A stretch of 48,013 nt of DNA, from contig JAHZEA010000016.1 in assembly GCA_019422065.1 (NCBI GenBank), positions 1 through 48,013 on the forward strand. Direction: 5' to 3'. The notes beneath the pieces are model-generated. The model was not told where the DNA came from. It did no database searches and saw only the letters and a program-made list of their open reading frames with translations. The position numbers were made by a program, and so were the translations under genes. Each line of letters starts with the position of its first letter. The first letter of the stretch is position 1. Positions 24,278 through 32,674 of this stretch are shown one piece after another. The DNA is from Lachnospiraceae bacterium (GTDB taxonomy: Bacteria; Bacillota; Clostridia; Lachnospirales; Anaerotignaceae).

Positions 24278-25627
24278 ATGGAATTTAAAGGCAAAAAAGC
24301 TCTTGTGTGCGGTATGGCAAAAAGCGGTATTTCAGCCGCAGAGTTATTAAAAAGACTTGGCTGCGCTGTTACTTTACAGGACTTAAAAAAAGAAGAAGAA
24401 CTGGGAGATGTTTCGTATTTAAAAAATCAGGGTATAGAGCTTTATTTAGGAAGCAATCCTGATGATATAGTTACTGATTTTGATTTTGTTGTTTTAAGTC
24501 CGGGTATACCTTGTGATTTGCCTTTTATATTTAAGGCAAGAGAGGCAAATATACCTGTAATAAGCGAAGTTGAGCTTTCATACAGGCTTACACCTTGCCC
24601 AATAGCCGCCATAACAGGCACAAACGGTAAAACAACAACTACAACTCTTGCCGGAGAAATGTTTAAAACACAGTATAAAAACTGTGCGGTTGTAGGAAAT
24701 ATAGGTGTGCCATATTCATCAGAAGTTGAAAGATTAACAAAAGATGATTATGTTGTAGCTGAAATAAGCAGTTTTCAGATGGAAACAGCTGTTGAATTTC
24801 ACCCTCATATAAGTGCTGTTTTAAATATAACACCTGACCATTTAAACAGGCATAAAACTCTTGAAAACTACATAAGCATGAAAGAAAGAGTATTTGCCAA
24901 ACAAGATGAAAAAGACTTTTGCGTGCTTAATTACGAAGACGAAACAACGAGAAAAATGGCTGAAAAAACAAAGGCTAAAGTAGTGTTCTTTTCCAGCCAA
25001 AGACGCATTGAAGACGGAATTTATCTTAACGGGAAAGACATTATTATAAACCGCGACGGAAAAGATACAAAATTAATATCAACAGATGAGCTGAAAATAC
25101 TTGGTGTGCATAATTATGAAAACGTAATGGCAGCTTCGGCAATAGCTATATGCGGCGGCATAAGCATTGAAAACATAGTAAATGTTCTTAAAAATTTTGC
25201 CGGAGTAGAGCACAGAATAGAGTTTGTTAAAACAGTAAACGGTGTTGATTATTATAACGACTCAAAGGGTACTAATACCGATGCGGCTATAAGAGGCGTT
25301 ATGGCTATGGTTAAGCCTTGTGTGCTTATAGGCGGCGGGTACGATAAAGGCTCAGAATATGATGACTGGGTTGAAAAGTTTGAAGGCAGAGTTAAAAAGC
25401 TTGTTTTAATTGGTGTAACTGCAAAAAAAATAGCTGACTGCTGCGATAAGCATGGATTTAAAGATTATTGTTTTGCAGAAAGTTTTGAGCAGGCTGTTGA
25501 TATTTGTAAAAACACTGCTCAAAGCGGTGACTGTGTACTTCTTTCGCCTGCATGTGCAAGCTGGGATATGTTTAAAAGCTATGAGCAGCGCGGTGAGATA
25601 TTTAAAGATTTAGTTAATAAAATGTAA
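24278..25627 (+). CDS. murD: UDP-N-acetylmuramoylalanine--D-glutamate ligase
   Basis: Cytoplasmic Mur ligase that adds D-glutamate to UDP-MurNAc-L-Ala. 449 residues: N-terminal Rossmann-like part KALVCGMAKSGISAAELL, ATP loop AAITGTNGKTTTTTL near residue 110, AEISSFQMET, NITPDHLNRH, and C-terminal YNDSKGTNTDA and LLSPACASWDMF. Acts one step before MurE although encoded after it. GGAAG precedes the ATG. Confidence 0.96.
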   Translation: MEFKGKKALVCGMAKSGISAAELLKRLGCAVTLQDLKKEEELGDVSYLKNQGIELYLGSNPDDIVTDFDFVVLSPGIPCDLPFIFKAREANIPVISEVELSYRLTPCPIAAITGTNGKTTTTTLAGEMFKTQYKNCAVVGNIGVPYSSEVERLTKDDYVVAEISSFQMETAVEFHPHISAVLNITPDHLNRHKTLENYISMKERVFAKQDEKDFCVLNYEDETTRKMAEKTKAKVVFFSSQRRIEDGIYLNGKDIIINRDGKDTKLISTDELKILGVHNYENVMAASAIAICGGISIENIVNVLKNFAGVEHRIEFVKTVNGVDYYNDSKGTNTDAAIRGVMAMVKPCVLIGGGYDKGSEYDDWVEKFEGRVKKLVLIGVTAKKIADCCDKHGFKDYCFAESFEQAVDICKNTAQSGDCVLLSPACASWDMFKSYEQRGEIFKDLVNKM

Positions 25628-25679
25628 GCCTTTTTAGGCGCATATATATTTATATAAGTTTTAATGGAGGAAACATGGC

Positions 25680-26849
25680 TTGAGAACAGGAAATTTAAGA
25701 AATTCAAGTTCTGTCAGAAAGCATAACGAATATGGCATAAAACGAAAGAAAAAGAACCAGACTTTTGACATTACGCTTCTTTTTGTTATTATTCTTCTTC
25801 TGCTTTTCGGTCTTGTAATGGTTTTCAGCTCAAGCTATTACTACACACTAACAAGAGCAAAGTTTAATAACGATATGTATTACTTTGTAAAGCGTCAGGC
25901 GGTTTGGACTGTTTTAGGTGTTATAGCCATGACATTTTTTGCCAACTTTCCGTATAAGTTTTTAAGGAGGTTTACACTGCCTCTTTATGTTTTTACCAAT
26001 ATATGTCTTATATTGGTACTTATAATAGGTCAGGATGTAAACGGTTCTAAAAGATGGCTGGGTGTAGGGCCTATAGGCTTTCAGCCTTCGGAAGTGGCAA
26101 AAATAGCTGTTATAATGTTTTTGTCACACTACATAGTGACCCATAAGGGCATACTTAACACAACAAAGGGCTTTATGCGCTGCTGTGTTGTGCTGCTGAT
26201 TCCGGTTGTGCTTGTTGCGGTTGAAAACCTTAGTACAGCTATAGTTATAGCTGGTATCGGTATGGCTATACTTTTTGTGGCCAGTCCTAAAATTTGGTAC
26301 TTTGTACTGGCTGGTATTGCGGCTGTTTTTGGTGGTACAGTAGCTATTATGTTGCCGCAGTTCTCATATAGGTTCGACCGTGTTAAGTACTGGCTTAATC
26401 CGTTTTTAGACCCGGATGATAAAGGCTATCAGATAATACAGTCACTTTATGCCGTAGCTTCCGGCGGGCTTTTTGGTTTAGGTCTTGGCCAAAGCCGGCA
26501 AAAGACATACGTTCCGGAGCCTTATAACGATATTATATTTGCCATTATTTGTGAGGAGCTGGGAATGGTTGGTGCTGCTATAGTTATTATACTTTTTGTA
26601 GTGCTTATATGGCGTGGAATAAAAATAGCCATGAACTCGGACGATCTTTACGGCTGCCTTGTAGCAGTGGGTATAGTTTCGCTTATAGGTATTCAGGTTA
26701 TAATAAATATAGCTGTTGCCACAAACTCAATGCCTAATACAGGTATGGCTCTGCCGTTTATAAGTTACGGCGGCTCTGCACTTGTATTTACGCTTTCGGC
26801 AATGGGTGTTTTGCTTAATATTTCAAAATATCAAAGGAACCGAAGATAA
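25680..26849 (+). CDS. ftsW: FtsW/SpoVE-type SEDS glycosyltransferase, TTG start
   Basis: Polytopic SEDS protein (389 residues, about ten spans) that polymerises lipid II together with its class B PBP partner. Signatures: VMVFSSSYYY in span 1, the conserved loop GSKRWLGVGPIGFQPSEVAK, DPDDKGYQIIQSLYAVASGGLFGLGLGQS and the C-terminal TGMALPFISYGGSAL. A basic N-terminal tail of about 30 residues precedes span 1. The start is TTG 25680; GGAGG (25666-25670) lies nine bases before it. An ATG at 25675, closer to the binding site, reads only ATG-GCT-TGA, and its stop overlaps the TTG. Whether it is FtsW or SpoVE cannot be told. Last gene of the dcw cluster here. Confidence 0.92.
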   Translation: MRTGNLRNSSSVRKHNEYGIKRKKKNQTFDITLLFVIILLLLFGLVMVFSSSYYYTLTRAKFNNDMYYFVKRQAVWTVLGVIAMTFFANFPYKFLRRFTLPLYVFTNICLILVLIIGQDVNGSKRWLGVGPIGFQPSEVAKIAVIMFLSHYIVTHKGILNTTKGFMRCCVVLLIPVVLVAVENLSTAIVIAGIGMAILFVASPKIWYFVLAGIAAVFGGTVAIMLPQFSYRFDRVKYWLNPFLDPDDKGYQIIQSLYAVASGGLFGLGLGQSRQKTYVPEPYNDIIFAIICEELGMVGAAIVIILFVVLIWRGIKIAMNSDDLYGCLVAVGIVSLIGIQVIINIAVATNSMPNTGMALPFISYGGSALVFTLSAMGVLLNISKYQRNRR

Positions 26850-26856
26850 AAAGGCC

Positions 26857-26885
26857 TTGACAAAAATAAATTTTTTTTATAGTAT
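26857..26885 (+). promoter_or_regulatory. Promoter of the valS T-box leader
   Basis: TTGACA (26857-26862), 17-bp spacer, TAGTAT (26880-26885), starting seven bases after the ftsW stop. Confidence 0.7.
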
Positions 26886-26914
26886 TATATAAATTTCCAA
26901 ATATACGGCAAAAA

Positions 26915-27155
26915 GCTTTGATTAAGAGGAGTAAGCGGTGTAATCATTAAGAGAGAAAAATCCATGGCTGCAAGATTTTTTATGAGTAAACCGCTGAAGG
27001 TAGCTTATGAGCTCCCAATTCGAAATTACAGTAGTTTTGGGCGTGTCAGTTACGTTACAGCTGAAAGAGTGTCTGTTATATACAGAAATTAAGGTGGTAC
27101 CGCGGGTTTTCGTCCTTACGCTGAGTTTTATTGGCATAGGCGAAAACCTTTTTTA
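26915..27155 (+). ncRNA. T-box riboswitch of valS (specifier GTA)
   Basis: Leader with all T-box parts. Stem I runs from GAGGAG (26926-26931), with the AGTAA internal-loop strand and GCGGT pairing to ACCGC, to GCTCC (27011-27015). The specifier loop reads GAAGGTAGC, giving Val codon GTA at 27000-27002. The T-box sequence AGGTGGTACCGCGG is at 27092-27105 and binds the uncharged tRNA 3' end. The terminator is GGTTTTCG with CGAAAACC (27105-27148) and a T run. Uncharged tRNA-Val should stabilise the antiterminator and switch valS on. The specifier agrees with the downstream gene. Confidence 0.93.
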
Positions 27156-27248
27156 ATTGTTTTATTACTTGTTTTAAAAGAAAGTATGTTTATTTAAAAT
27201 AAAATGCCGCTATAGGTATTTGTAATTTGTCAGGAGGTAAAGACTTTT

Positions 27249-29888
27249 ATGATTAAAGAACTTGCTAAAGTTTACGACCCATCTGTGGTTGAAGAAAGAC
27301 TCTATAACAAGTGGCTCGAGAAAAAATATTTCCATGCCGAAGTTGATAAAACCAAAAAACCGTATTCTATTGTAATGCCGCCGCCAAACATAACAGGTCA
27401 ACTTCACATGGGCCATGCTTTGGACAATACTATTCAGGATATACTTATTAGATGGAAAAGAATGTCAGGTTATAATGCTCTTTGGGTTCCGGGTATAGAC
27501 CACGCCAGCATTTCAACAGAAGTTAAGGTAGTAGCTCAAATGGCTAAAGAAGGCCTTAAAAAAGAGGATATAGGCCGTGAAAAATTCCTTGAAAGATGCT
27601 GGGCTTGGAAAGAGCAGTACGGAAATATTATACTTAATCAGCTTAGAAAACTTGGTTCCAGCTGTGACTGGGACAGAGTACGCTTTACTATGGACGAAGG
27701 CTGTTCCGACGCTGTACTTGAAACATTTACACGTCTTTACAACAAGGGCTATATTTATAAAGGCGAAAAACTTATTAACTGGTGCCCTAAGTGTATGACA
27801 ACTATTTCAGACGCTGAGGTTAACCACGAGGATAAAGAAGGTCATTTCTGGCATATTAAATATCCTATTGCTGGTGAAGAAGGCAGATTTGTGGAGCTTG
27901 CTACAACAAGACCGGAAACAATGCTTGGCGATACTGCCGTAGCTGTTCACCCTGAAGATGACAGATATAAGGATTTAATAGGCAAAAACGCAATTCTTCC
28001 TATAGTTAACAAAGAAATACCTATTATAGCCGACAGCTATGTAGACCGTGAGTTTGGTACAGGCGTTGTTAAAATAACACCTGCTCATGACCCTAACGAC
28101 TTTGAAGTAGGTGTAAGACATAACCTTCCAAGAATTAACGTAATGAACGATGACGGCACAATGAATGAAAATGCCGGTAAATATCAGGGTCTTGACAGAT
28201 ACGAGGCAAGAAAACAGATTGTAAAACAGCTTGAAGACGAAGGCCTTCTTGTTAAAATAGAAAACATTACCCATGCCGTTGGCGTACACGAAAGATGCGG
28301 AACTGTTGTAGAGCCGCTTATTAAAAAACAGTGGTTTGTTAAAATGGACGAGCTTGCAAAGCCTGCTATTGAGTGTTTTGAAAAAGGCGAGTTAAGATTT
28401 ATACCTGATAGATTCGGCAAAATTTATCTCCACTGGCTTAATAATATTCATGACTGGTGTATTTCAAGACAGCTTTGGTGGGGCCACAGAATACCGGCTT
28501 ATTACTGTGATGAGTGCGGCGAGGTTGTAGTTTCAAAAACAATGCCTGATAAATGCCCTAAATGCGGATGCACAAGCTTTAAGCAGGACGAGGACACACT
28601 TGATACATGGTTTTCATCTGCTTTATGGCCTTTCTCAACTTTGGGCTGGCCTAAAAAGACAGAAGAATTGGAGCATTTTTACCCAACAAGCACTATGGTT
28701 ACAGGCTATGACATAATTTTCTTCTGGGTTATAAGAATGGTATTCTCCGGCATGGAGCAGATGGGCGAAGTTCCATTTAAAGACGTATACATTCATGGTC
28801 TTATAAGAGATGAGCAGGGCAGAAAATTCTCTAAATCCCTTGGAAACGGAATTGACCCGCTTGAAGTAATTGAAAAATATGGCGCTGACCCATTAAGATT
28901 AATGCTTATTACAGGCAACACAGCCGGAAACGATATGCGTTTCTTCTATGAAAGACTTGAAAACAGCCGTAACTTCTTAAATAAACTTTGGAATGCGTCA
29001 AGATTTATACTTATGAACCTTGATGAGGAAGAAAGCAATTCTTTAATAATGCTTACACCGGCTGACAAGTGGATTATTTCAAAAGTAAATACACTTGCAA
29101 AAGAAGTTGAGGAAAACCTTGAAAATTATGACCTTGGTCTTGCGGCTTCTAAAATACAGGATTTCCTTTGGGACGAGTACTGCGACTGGTATATTGAAAT
29201 GGTTAAACCACGTCTTTACAACAAAGACGATAAAACACGTAAGGCCGCCCTTTGGACACTTAAAGAAGTGCTTATAAACGCCCTTAAACTTCTTCATCCG
29301 TTTATGCCGTTTATTACAGAGGAGCTCTTTACAAACCTTCAGAGCAAGGAAGAAACAATTATGCTTTCTAAATGGCCTGAGTACCGTGAAGAATGGAACT
29401 TTAAAGACGAAGAAAAAGAAATTGACGCCATTAAAGAGGCTGTTAGAGCTATAAGAAACGTTCGTGCGGAAATGAATGTTGTGCCTTCTAAGAAAACAAA
29501 GGTATATGTTGTTTCCGATGATGAATATGTAAGAATGGTATTTACAAGAAGTGAGGTATTCTTTAAAACACTTGCTTATGCCAGCGATGTTTATGTTCAG
29601 GCAGACAAAAACGGCATAGGTGATGACGCTGTTTCTTGTGTAATTCATAACGCAACTATTTATATGCCTTTTGCCGAGTTAGTTGATGTAGCTAAAGAGC
29701 TTGAAAGATTAAACGGCGAAAAAGCTAAAATGCTTAAAGAAATAGAGCGTGTTGAAAAGAAACTTGCCAACGAAAGCTTTGTAGCTAAAGCGCCTCAGAA
29801 AGTTGTTGATGAGGAAAAGGCTAAAGGTGAAAAATACAAAGATATGTTAAAACAGATTGAGGAAAGAATTTCTCAAATGACAAAATAA
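27249..29888 (+). CDS. valS: Valyl-tRNA synthetase
   Basis: Class Ia aminoacyl-tRNA synthetase charging tRNA-Val, 879 residues, standard bacterial length. Signature PPPNITGQLHMGHALDNT contains the HIGH variant H53-M-G-H56; KMSKS appears as K526-F-S-K-S. The CP1 editing domain lies between (ATTRPETMLGDTAVAVHP), a zinc-type Cys set follows (CDECGE... CPKCGC), and the anticodon-binding domain precedes a C-terminal coiled coil (about 815-879) typical of ValRS. AGGAGG precedes the ATG. Transcription is controlled by the T-box leader. Confidence 0.97.
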   Translation: MIKELAKVYDPSVVEERLYNKWLEKKYFHAEVDKTKKPYSIVMPPPNITGQLHMGHALDNTIQDILIRWKRMSGYNALWVPGIDHASISTEVKVVAQMAKEGLKKEDIGREKFLERCWAWKEQYGNIILNQLRKLGSSCDWDRVRFTMDEGCSDAVLETFTRLYNKGYIYKGEKLINWCPKCMTTISDAEVNHEDKEGHFWHIKYPIAGEEGRFVELATTRPETMLGDTAVAVHPEDDRYKDLIGKNAILPIVNKEIPIIADSYVDREFGTGVVKITPAHDPNDFEVGVRHNLPRINVMNDDGTMNENAGKYQGLDRYEARKQIVKQLEDEGLLVKIENITHAVGVHERCGTVVEPLIKKQWFVKMDELAKPAIECFEKGELRFIPDRFGKIYLHWLNNIHDWCISRQLWWGHRIPAYYCDECGEVVVSKTMPDKCPKCGCTSFKQDEDTLDTWFSSALWPFSTLGWPKKTEELEHFYPTSTMVTGYDIIFFWVIRMVFSGMEQMGEVPFKDVYIHGLIRDEQGRKFSKSLGNGIDPLEVIEKYGADPLRLMLITGNTAGNDMRFFYERLENSRNFLNKLWNASRFILMNLDEEESNSLIMLTPADKWIISKVNTLAKEVEENLENYDLGLAASKIQDFLWDEYCDWYIEMVKPRLYNKDDKTRKAALWTLKEVLINALKLLHPFMPFITEELFTNLQSKEETIMLSKWPEYREEWNFKDEEKEIDAIKEAVRAIRNVRAEMNVVPSKKTKVYVVSDDEYVRMVFTRSEVFFKTLAYASDVYVQADKNGIGDDAVSCVIHNATIYMPFAELVDVAKELERLNGEKAKMLKEIERVEKKLANESFVAKAPQKVVDEEKAKGEKYKDMLKQIEERISQMTK

Positions 29889-29925
29889 ATAATTACTTTA
29901 TTTATTGCTAATTTAATTAAATACT

Positions 29926-29973
29926 AAAGAGCATGGAGTTATTTTAGGTTAAATAGTTTCATGCTCTTTTTTG
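29926..29973 (+). terminator. Terminator after valS
   Basis: AAAGAGCATG (29926-29935) pairs with CATGCTCTTT (29960-29969), 24-base AT-rich loop, followed by TTT. Confidence 0.82.
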
Positions 29974-30175
29974 CTGTATTGCTTAAGCCTTATTTTAGTA
30001 AAAGCTGTAACAAAAAAATACAAAACTGCATTTATAATATTTAGAGCTTAAAAGATTTTAAATAAATTTGATTTTGTGACTTTTGCCACAGTTTTATTTT
30101 ATTTTCCGGATATAATAATAATCAAGAAACATAAATATATATGTAATTAAGTTGATTAATGAAAGGAGAATAAAT

Positions 30176-30493
30176 ATGTCAGTATTAAACGTTACAAATA
30201 CAAATTTCAATAATATATTAAGTTCTGATAAACCGGTATTAGTTGAATTTTCAGCTCCATGGTGCGTATACTGCCGCAGACTTGAGCCTGCTGTTGAGCG
30301 TACATCAGAAAAAATGGCTGATAAAATAACTGTAGCTCAGGTTAACATTGATGATATGCCGGAGATTGCTGCAAAATACGGCATTGATACTATCCCTTCA
30401 CTTATGTTATTTAAAAACGGCACTCATGGCGAAAAATTAGTAGGTCCGCCTTCACAAAGAGCAGTTGAGGACTGGGTAAACAGACAGCTTTAA
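30176..30493 (+). CDS. trxA: Thioredoxin with WCVYC active site
   Basis: Cytoplasmic dithiol carrier of 105 residues. The active site at residues 29-33 reads WCVYC (C30, C33) instead of the usual WCGPC; the cis-proline loop TIPSLML is present. The frame is open upstream to TTG 30152, but AAAGGAG (30163-30168) and ATG 30176 give the normal thioredoxin N-terminus. A thioredoxin reductase gene follows after 33 bases, so the two form a reducing couple. The 287-base gap before it holds the valS terminator, a TATAAT at 30111-30116 and a CRP-like inverted repeat. Confidence 0.93.
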   Translation: MSVLNVTNTNFNNILSSDKPVLVEFSAPWCVYCRRLEPAVERTSEKMADKITVAQVNIDDMPEIAAKYGIDTIPSLMLFKNGTHGEKLVGPPSQRAVEDWVNRQL

Positions 30494-30526
30494 TTTTAAG
30501 CCTGATAAGGAAGGGAGGTCTGCCAA

Positions 30527-31456
30527 ATGGAGGATAAGAAATACGGCGCTGTAGTAATAGGCGGCGGCCCGGCAGGATATACGGCGGCTATGTACTGCGC
30601 CAGAGCAGGTATAGACACTCTTGTGCTTGAAATGCTTTCACCAGGAGGCCAAATGGCAACAACCAGCAATGTAGAAAATTATCCTGGGTTCGAGGATGGC
30701 ATAGACGGTTTTGAACTTGGTGAGAAAATGCAGAGAAACGCCGAAAAATTCGGGGCACAAACGGAATATGCCGAGGTTATATCATTGGATATAGATTCTG
30801 TGCCTAAGGTTATATCAACTACAGAAGGCGATATCCTTTCCGATACGGTTATAATAGCTACTGGGGCAAACCCAAGGAAGCTTGGCTTGGAGGGAGAAGA
30901 AAGCCTTGTAGGAAAAGGCGTTGCATACTGCGCTTACTGCGACGGAATGTATTACAAAGATAAAATAGTAGCAGTAATAGGCGGCGGGGATTCAGCGGCA
31001 GAAGATGCGCTGTATCTTTCTAAAATCTGCAAGAAAGTATATCTTGTTCACAGAAGGAATGAGCTTAGAGCGGTAAAGAGCTATGTAAAAAGTTTGAATA
31101 ATACTGAAAACATAGAACTGGTATTAAACGCCAAGCCTTCAAAGCTTATATATGACAGTAAATTAAATGCAATTGAGCTTGAAGACACGTCAGATGGACA
31201 TAAATTTACATTAGAAGTTGATGCTATTTTTGCCGCTGTTGGCAGAATACCTAATACAGAGCTTGTAAAAGGCAAAGTCAAAACAGACAACAGCGGATAT
31301 ATTATAGCCGATGAAACAGGCAGAACAAATGTGCCGGGAATTTTTGCTGTAGGTGATGTAAGAACAAAGCATTTAAGGCAGATTATAACGGCAGCTTCAG
31401 ACGGAGCCAATGCATCTAAATTTGTTCAGGAATATATAGATTCAATTAAAGAATAA
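30527..31456 (+). CDS. trxB: Thioredoxin reductase (flavoprotein) with CAYC active site
   Basis: Reduces thioredoxin using FAD and probably NADPH; 309 residues, the low-molecular-weight bacterial type. FAD-binding GGGPAGYTAA is at the N-terminus and ATGANPRKLG follows. The redox site is C135-A-Y-C138, where CATC is usual. The second nucleotide-binding motif GGGDSAAEDAL is followed by VHRRNELRA, matching the HRRxxxR pattern of NADPH users, and the C-terminal GIFAVGDVR closes FAD binding. Clostridia also have ferredoxin- or other-flavin-dependent relatives, but the NADPH motif argues for the standard enzyme. Cotranscribed with trxA. Confidence 0.93.
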   Translation: MEDKKYGAVVIGGGPAGYTAAMYCARAGIDTLVLEMLSPGGQMATTSNVENYPGFEDGIDGFELGEKMQRNAEKFGAQTEYAEVISLDIDSVPKVISTTEGDILSDTVIIATGANPRKLGLEGEESLVGKGVAYCAYCDGMYYKDKIVAVIGGGDSAAEDALYLSKICKKVYLVHRRNELRAVKSYVKSLNNTENIELVLNAKPSKLIYDSKLNAIELEDTSDGHKFTLEVDAIFAAVGRIPNTELVKGKVKTDNSGYIIADETGRTNVPGIFAVGDVRTKHLRQIITAASDGANASKFVQEYIDSIKE

Positions 31457-31462
31457 AAAAAT

Positions 31463-31497
31463 AAAAAGTGTTCCTTAAAATTAAGGAGCACTTTTTT
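31463..31497. terminator. Bidirectional terminator between trxB and the GNAT gene
   Basis: AAAAAGTG-TTCCTTA / TAAGGAG-CACTTTTTT arms with A and T runs on both sides, between convergent genes. Confidence 0.88.
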
Positions 31498-31514
31498 GTT
31501 GAAATTATTTATAA

Positions 31515-32261
31515 TTAAAGTTTATAGTTTAAAATACTGCTTACAACATTAAAGCCTAATTTTTTATAGACCGGCTCGCCAAAAACTGAGGCCTGAAGGC
31601 TTAAAATATCACAGCCAAGTTTTTTGGATTCGTTTATTATGTGCTTAACTAAAGCTGTGGCATAGCCCTTGTTGCGGTATTCGGTTAGTGTTGCCACTTC
31701 ATGTATACCGCCGTTTGTGCCGCATACATTTAAAAGGGCAGTTGCTACTATTTTTCCGTTTTCTCTATAGCCGTAAAAATAGCATTTTTTATCGTTTATA
31801 AATAAATTAAAGGCTGGTGCTGTATTTGACTTGCCAAAACCGTTTTCACAGGCAGTAATCCATTCAGGCAGAGTCTTTTTTGTAATGCGCTCAATGTTTT
31901 TGTCTGTTTCATAATCTGGCGCATCTTTTAAATCGTAAAGCATGCCTTTTTGTGGCTTAACAACTGTGAAGCCAGCTTTTTTTAAATCATCGTCAAAGCC
32001 GTTATACACATCTTCTTCGGCTAAGCTAAGGTATTTAGGGCTGGCAGGCTCGGCGCAGAGTGTTTTAATGCGACTAAGCATTTTTTCGTCTTTAGATGGC
32101 ATTTTGTTAATGTTAAGCCTGCTGTACCACGAAAGGTAAGTGAAGTTCCTGTAAAAACAGAAATACTCGTTTTCCTCATATTCACGGTTTTTAGTTATGC
32201 TTGCTTTTTTGGATAAATCAATTAAGCTTTCAAAAGCTAAAAATGAAGGTGTTTTTTCCAT
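31515..32261 (-). CDS. GNAT-family N-acetyltransferase
   Basis: About 248 residues. The C-terminal half is a GNAT fold: YGYRENGKIVATALLNVCG (beta strands 2-4), the acetyl-CoA loop YRNKGYATALVKHI (the R/QxxGxG/A motif) and the final strand pair VYKKLGFNVVS. The N-terminal half (about 1-110) has no recognisable domain. Substrate unknown. The frame is open to GTG 32279, but ATG 32261 has GAGGGGG in front. Third and last gene of a minus-strand operon with a VOC protein and the His-tailed protein. Confidence 0.85.
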   Translation of the reverse strand: MEKTPSFLAFESLIDLSKKASITKNREYEENEYFCFYRNFTYLSWYSRLNINKMPSKDEKMLSRIKTLCAEPASPKYLSLAEEDVYNGFDDDLKKAGFTVVKPQKGMLYDLKDAPDYETDKNIERITKKTLPEWITACENGFGKSNTAPAFNLFINDKKCYFYGYRENGKIVATALLNVCGTNGGIHEVATLTEYRNKGYATALVKHIINESKKLGCDILSLQASVFGEPVYKKLGFNVVSSILNYKL

Positions 32262-32287
32262 AAATATTTTCCCCCTCACATTAAATT

Positions 32288-32656
32288 TCAGTCTTTAGGC
32301 GGTATAATTTCTATCCAGTAGCCGTCTGGGTCACCTATAAAATAAATTCCCATTTCAGGGTTTTCAAATATTATACAGCCCATTTCCTTGTGTTTTTCAT
32401 GGGCTTTCTCGTAGTCTTCGGCTTCAAATGCAAGATGAAATTCACATTCTCCAAGGTCGTATTTTTCTTTTCTGTCCCTAAGCCATGTAAGCTCAAGTGT
32501 AAAGCCTGTTTTTCCGTCGCCAAGATAAACAAGTATCCAGCTTCCGTCAGAAGCTTCTTTACGGCGAACTTCTTTTAAACCCAAGGCTTTGGAATAAAAA
32601 TCAAGGCTTTTATTCAAATCAAGAACGTTAAAGTTAAAGTGATTAAATGTAAACAT
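32288..32656 (-). CDS. VOC-family protein, glyoxalase I-like
   Basis: A 122-residue vicinal-oxygen-chelate protein with the two beta-alpha-beta-beta-beta modules of glyoxalase I. Candidate metal ligands are the N-terminal His in FNHFNFNVLDL, Glu in TLELTWL, His in CEFHLAFEAED and Glu in GYWIEIIPP, the four-ligand pattern of lactoylglutathione lyase. Bacterial enzymes of this type often use Ni2+ or Co2+. Clostridia commonly lack glutathione, so the real thiol substrate or reaction is uncertain. AAAGGAG precedes the ATG. It starts 18 bases after the stop of the His/Cys-tailed protein gene. Confidence 0.88.
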   Translation of the reverse strand: MFTFNHFNFNVLDLNKSLDFYSKALGLKEVRRKEASDGSWILVYLGDGKTGFTLELTWLRDRKEKYDLGECEFHLAFEAEDYEKAHEKHKEMGCIIFENPEMGIYFIGDPDGYWIEIIPPKD

Positions 32657-32674
32657 ATTTTCTCCTTTCGTTAG

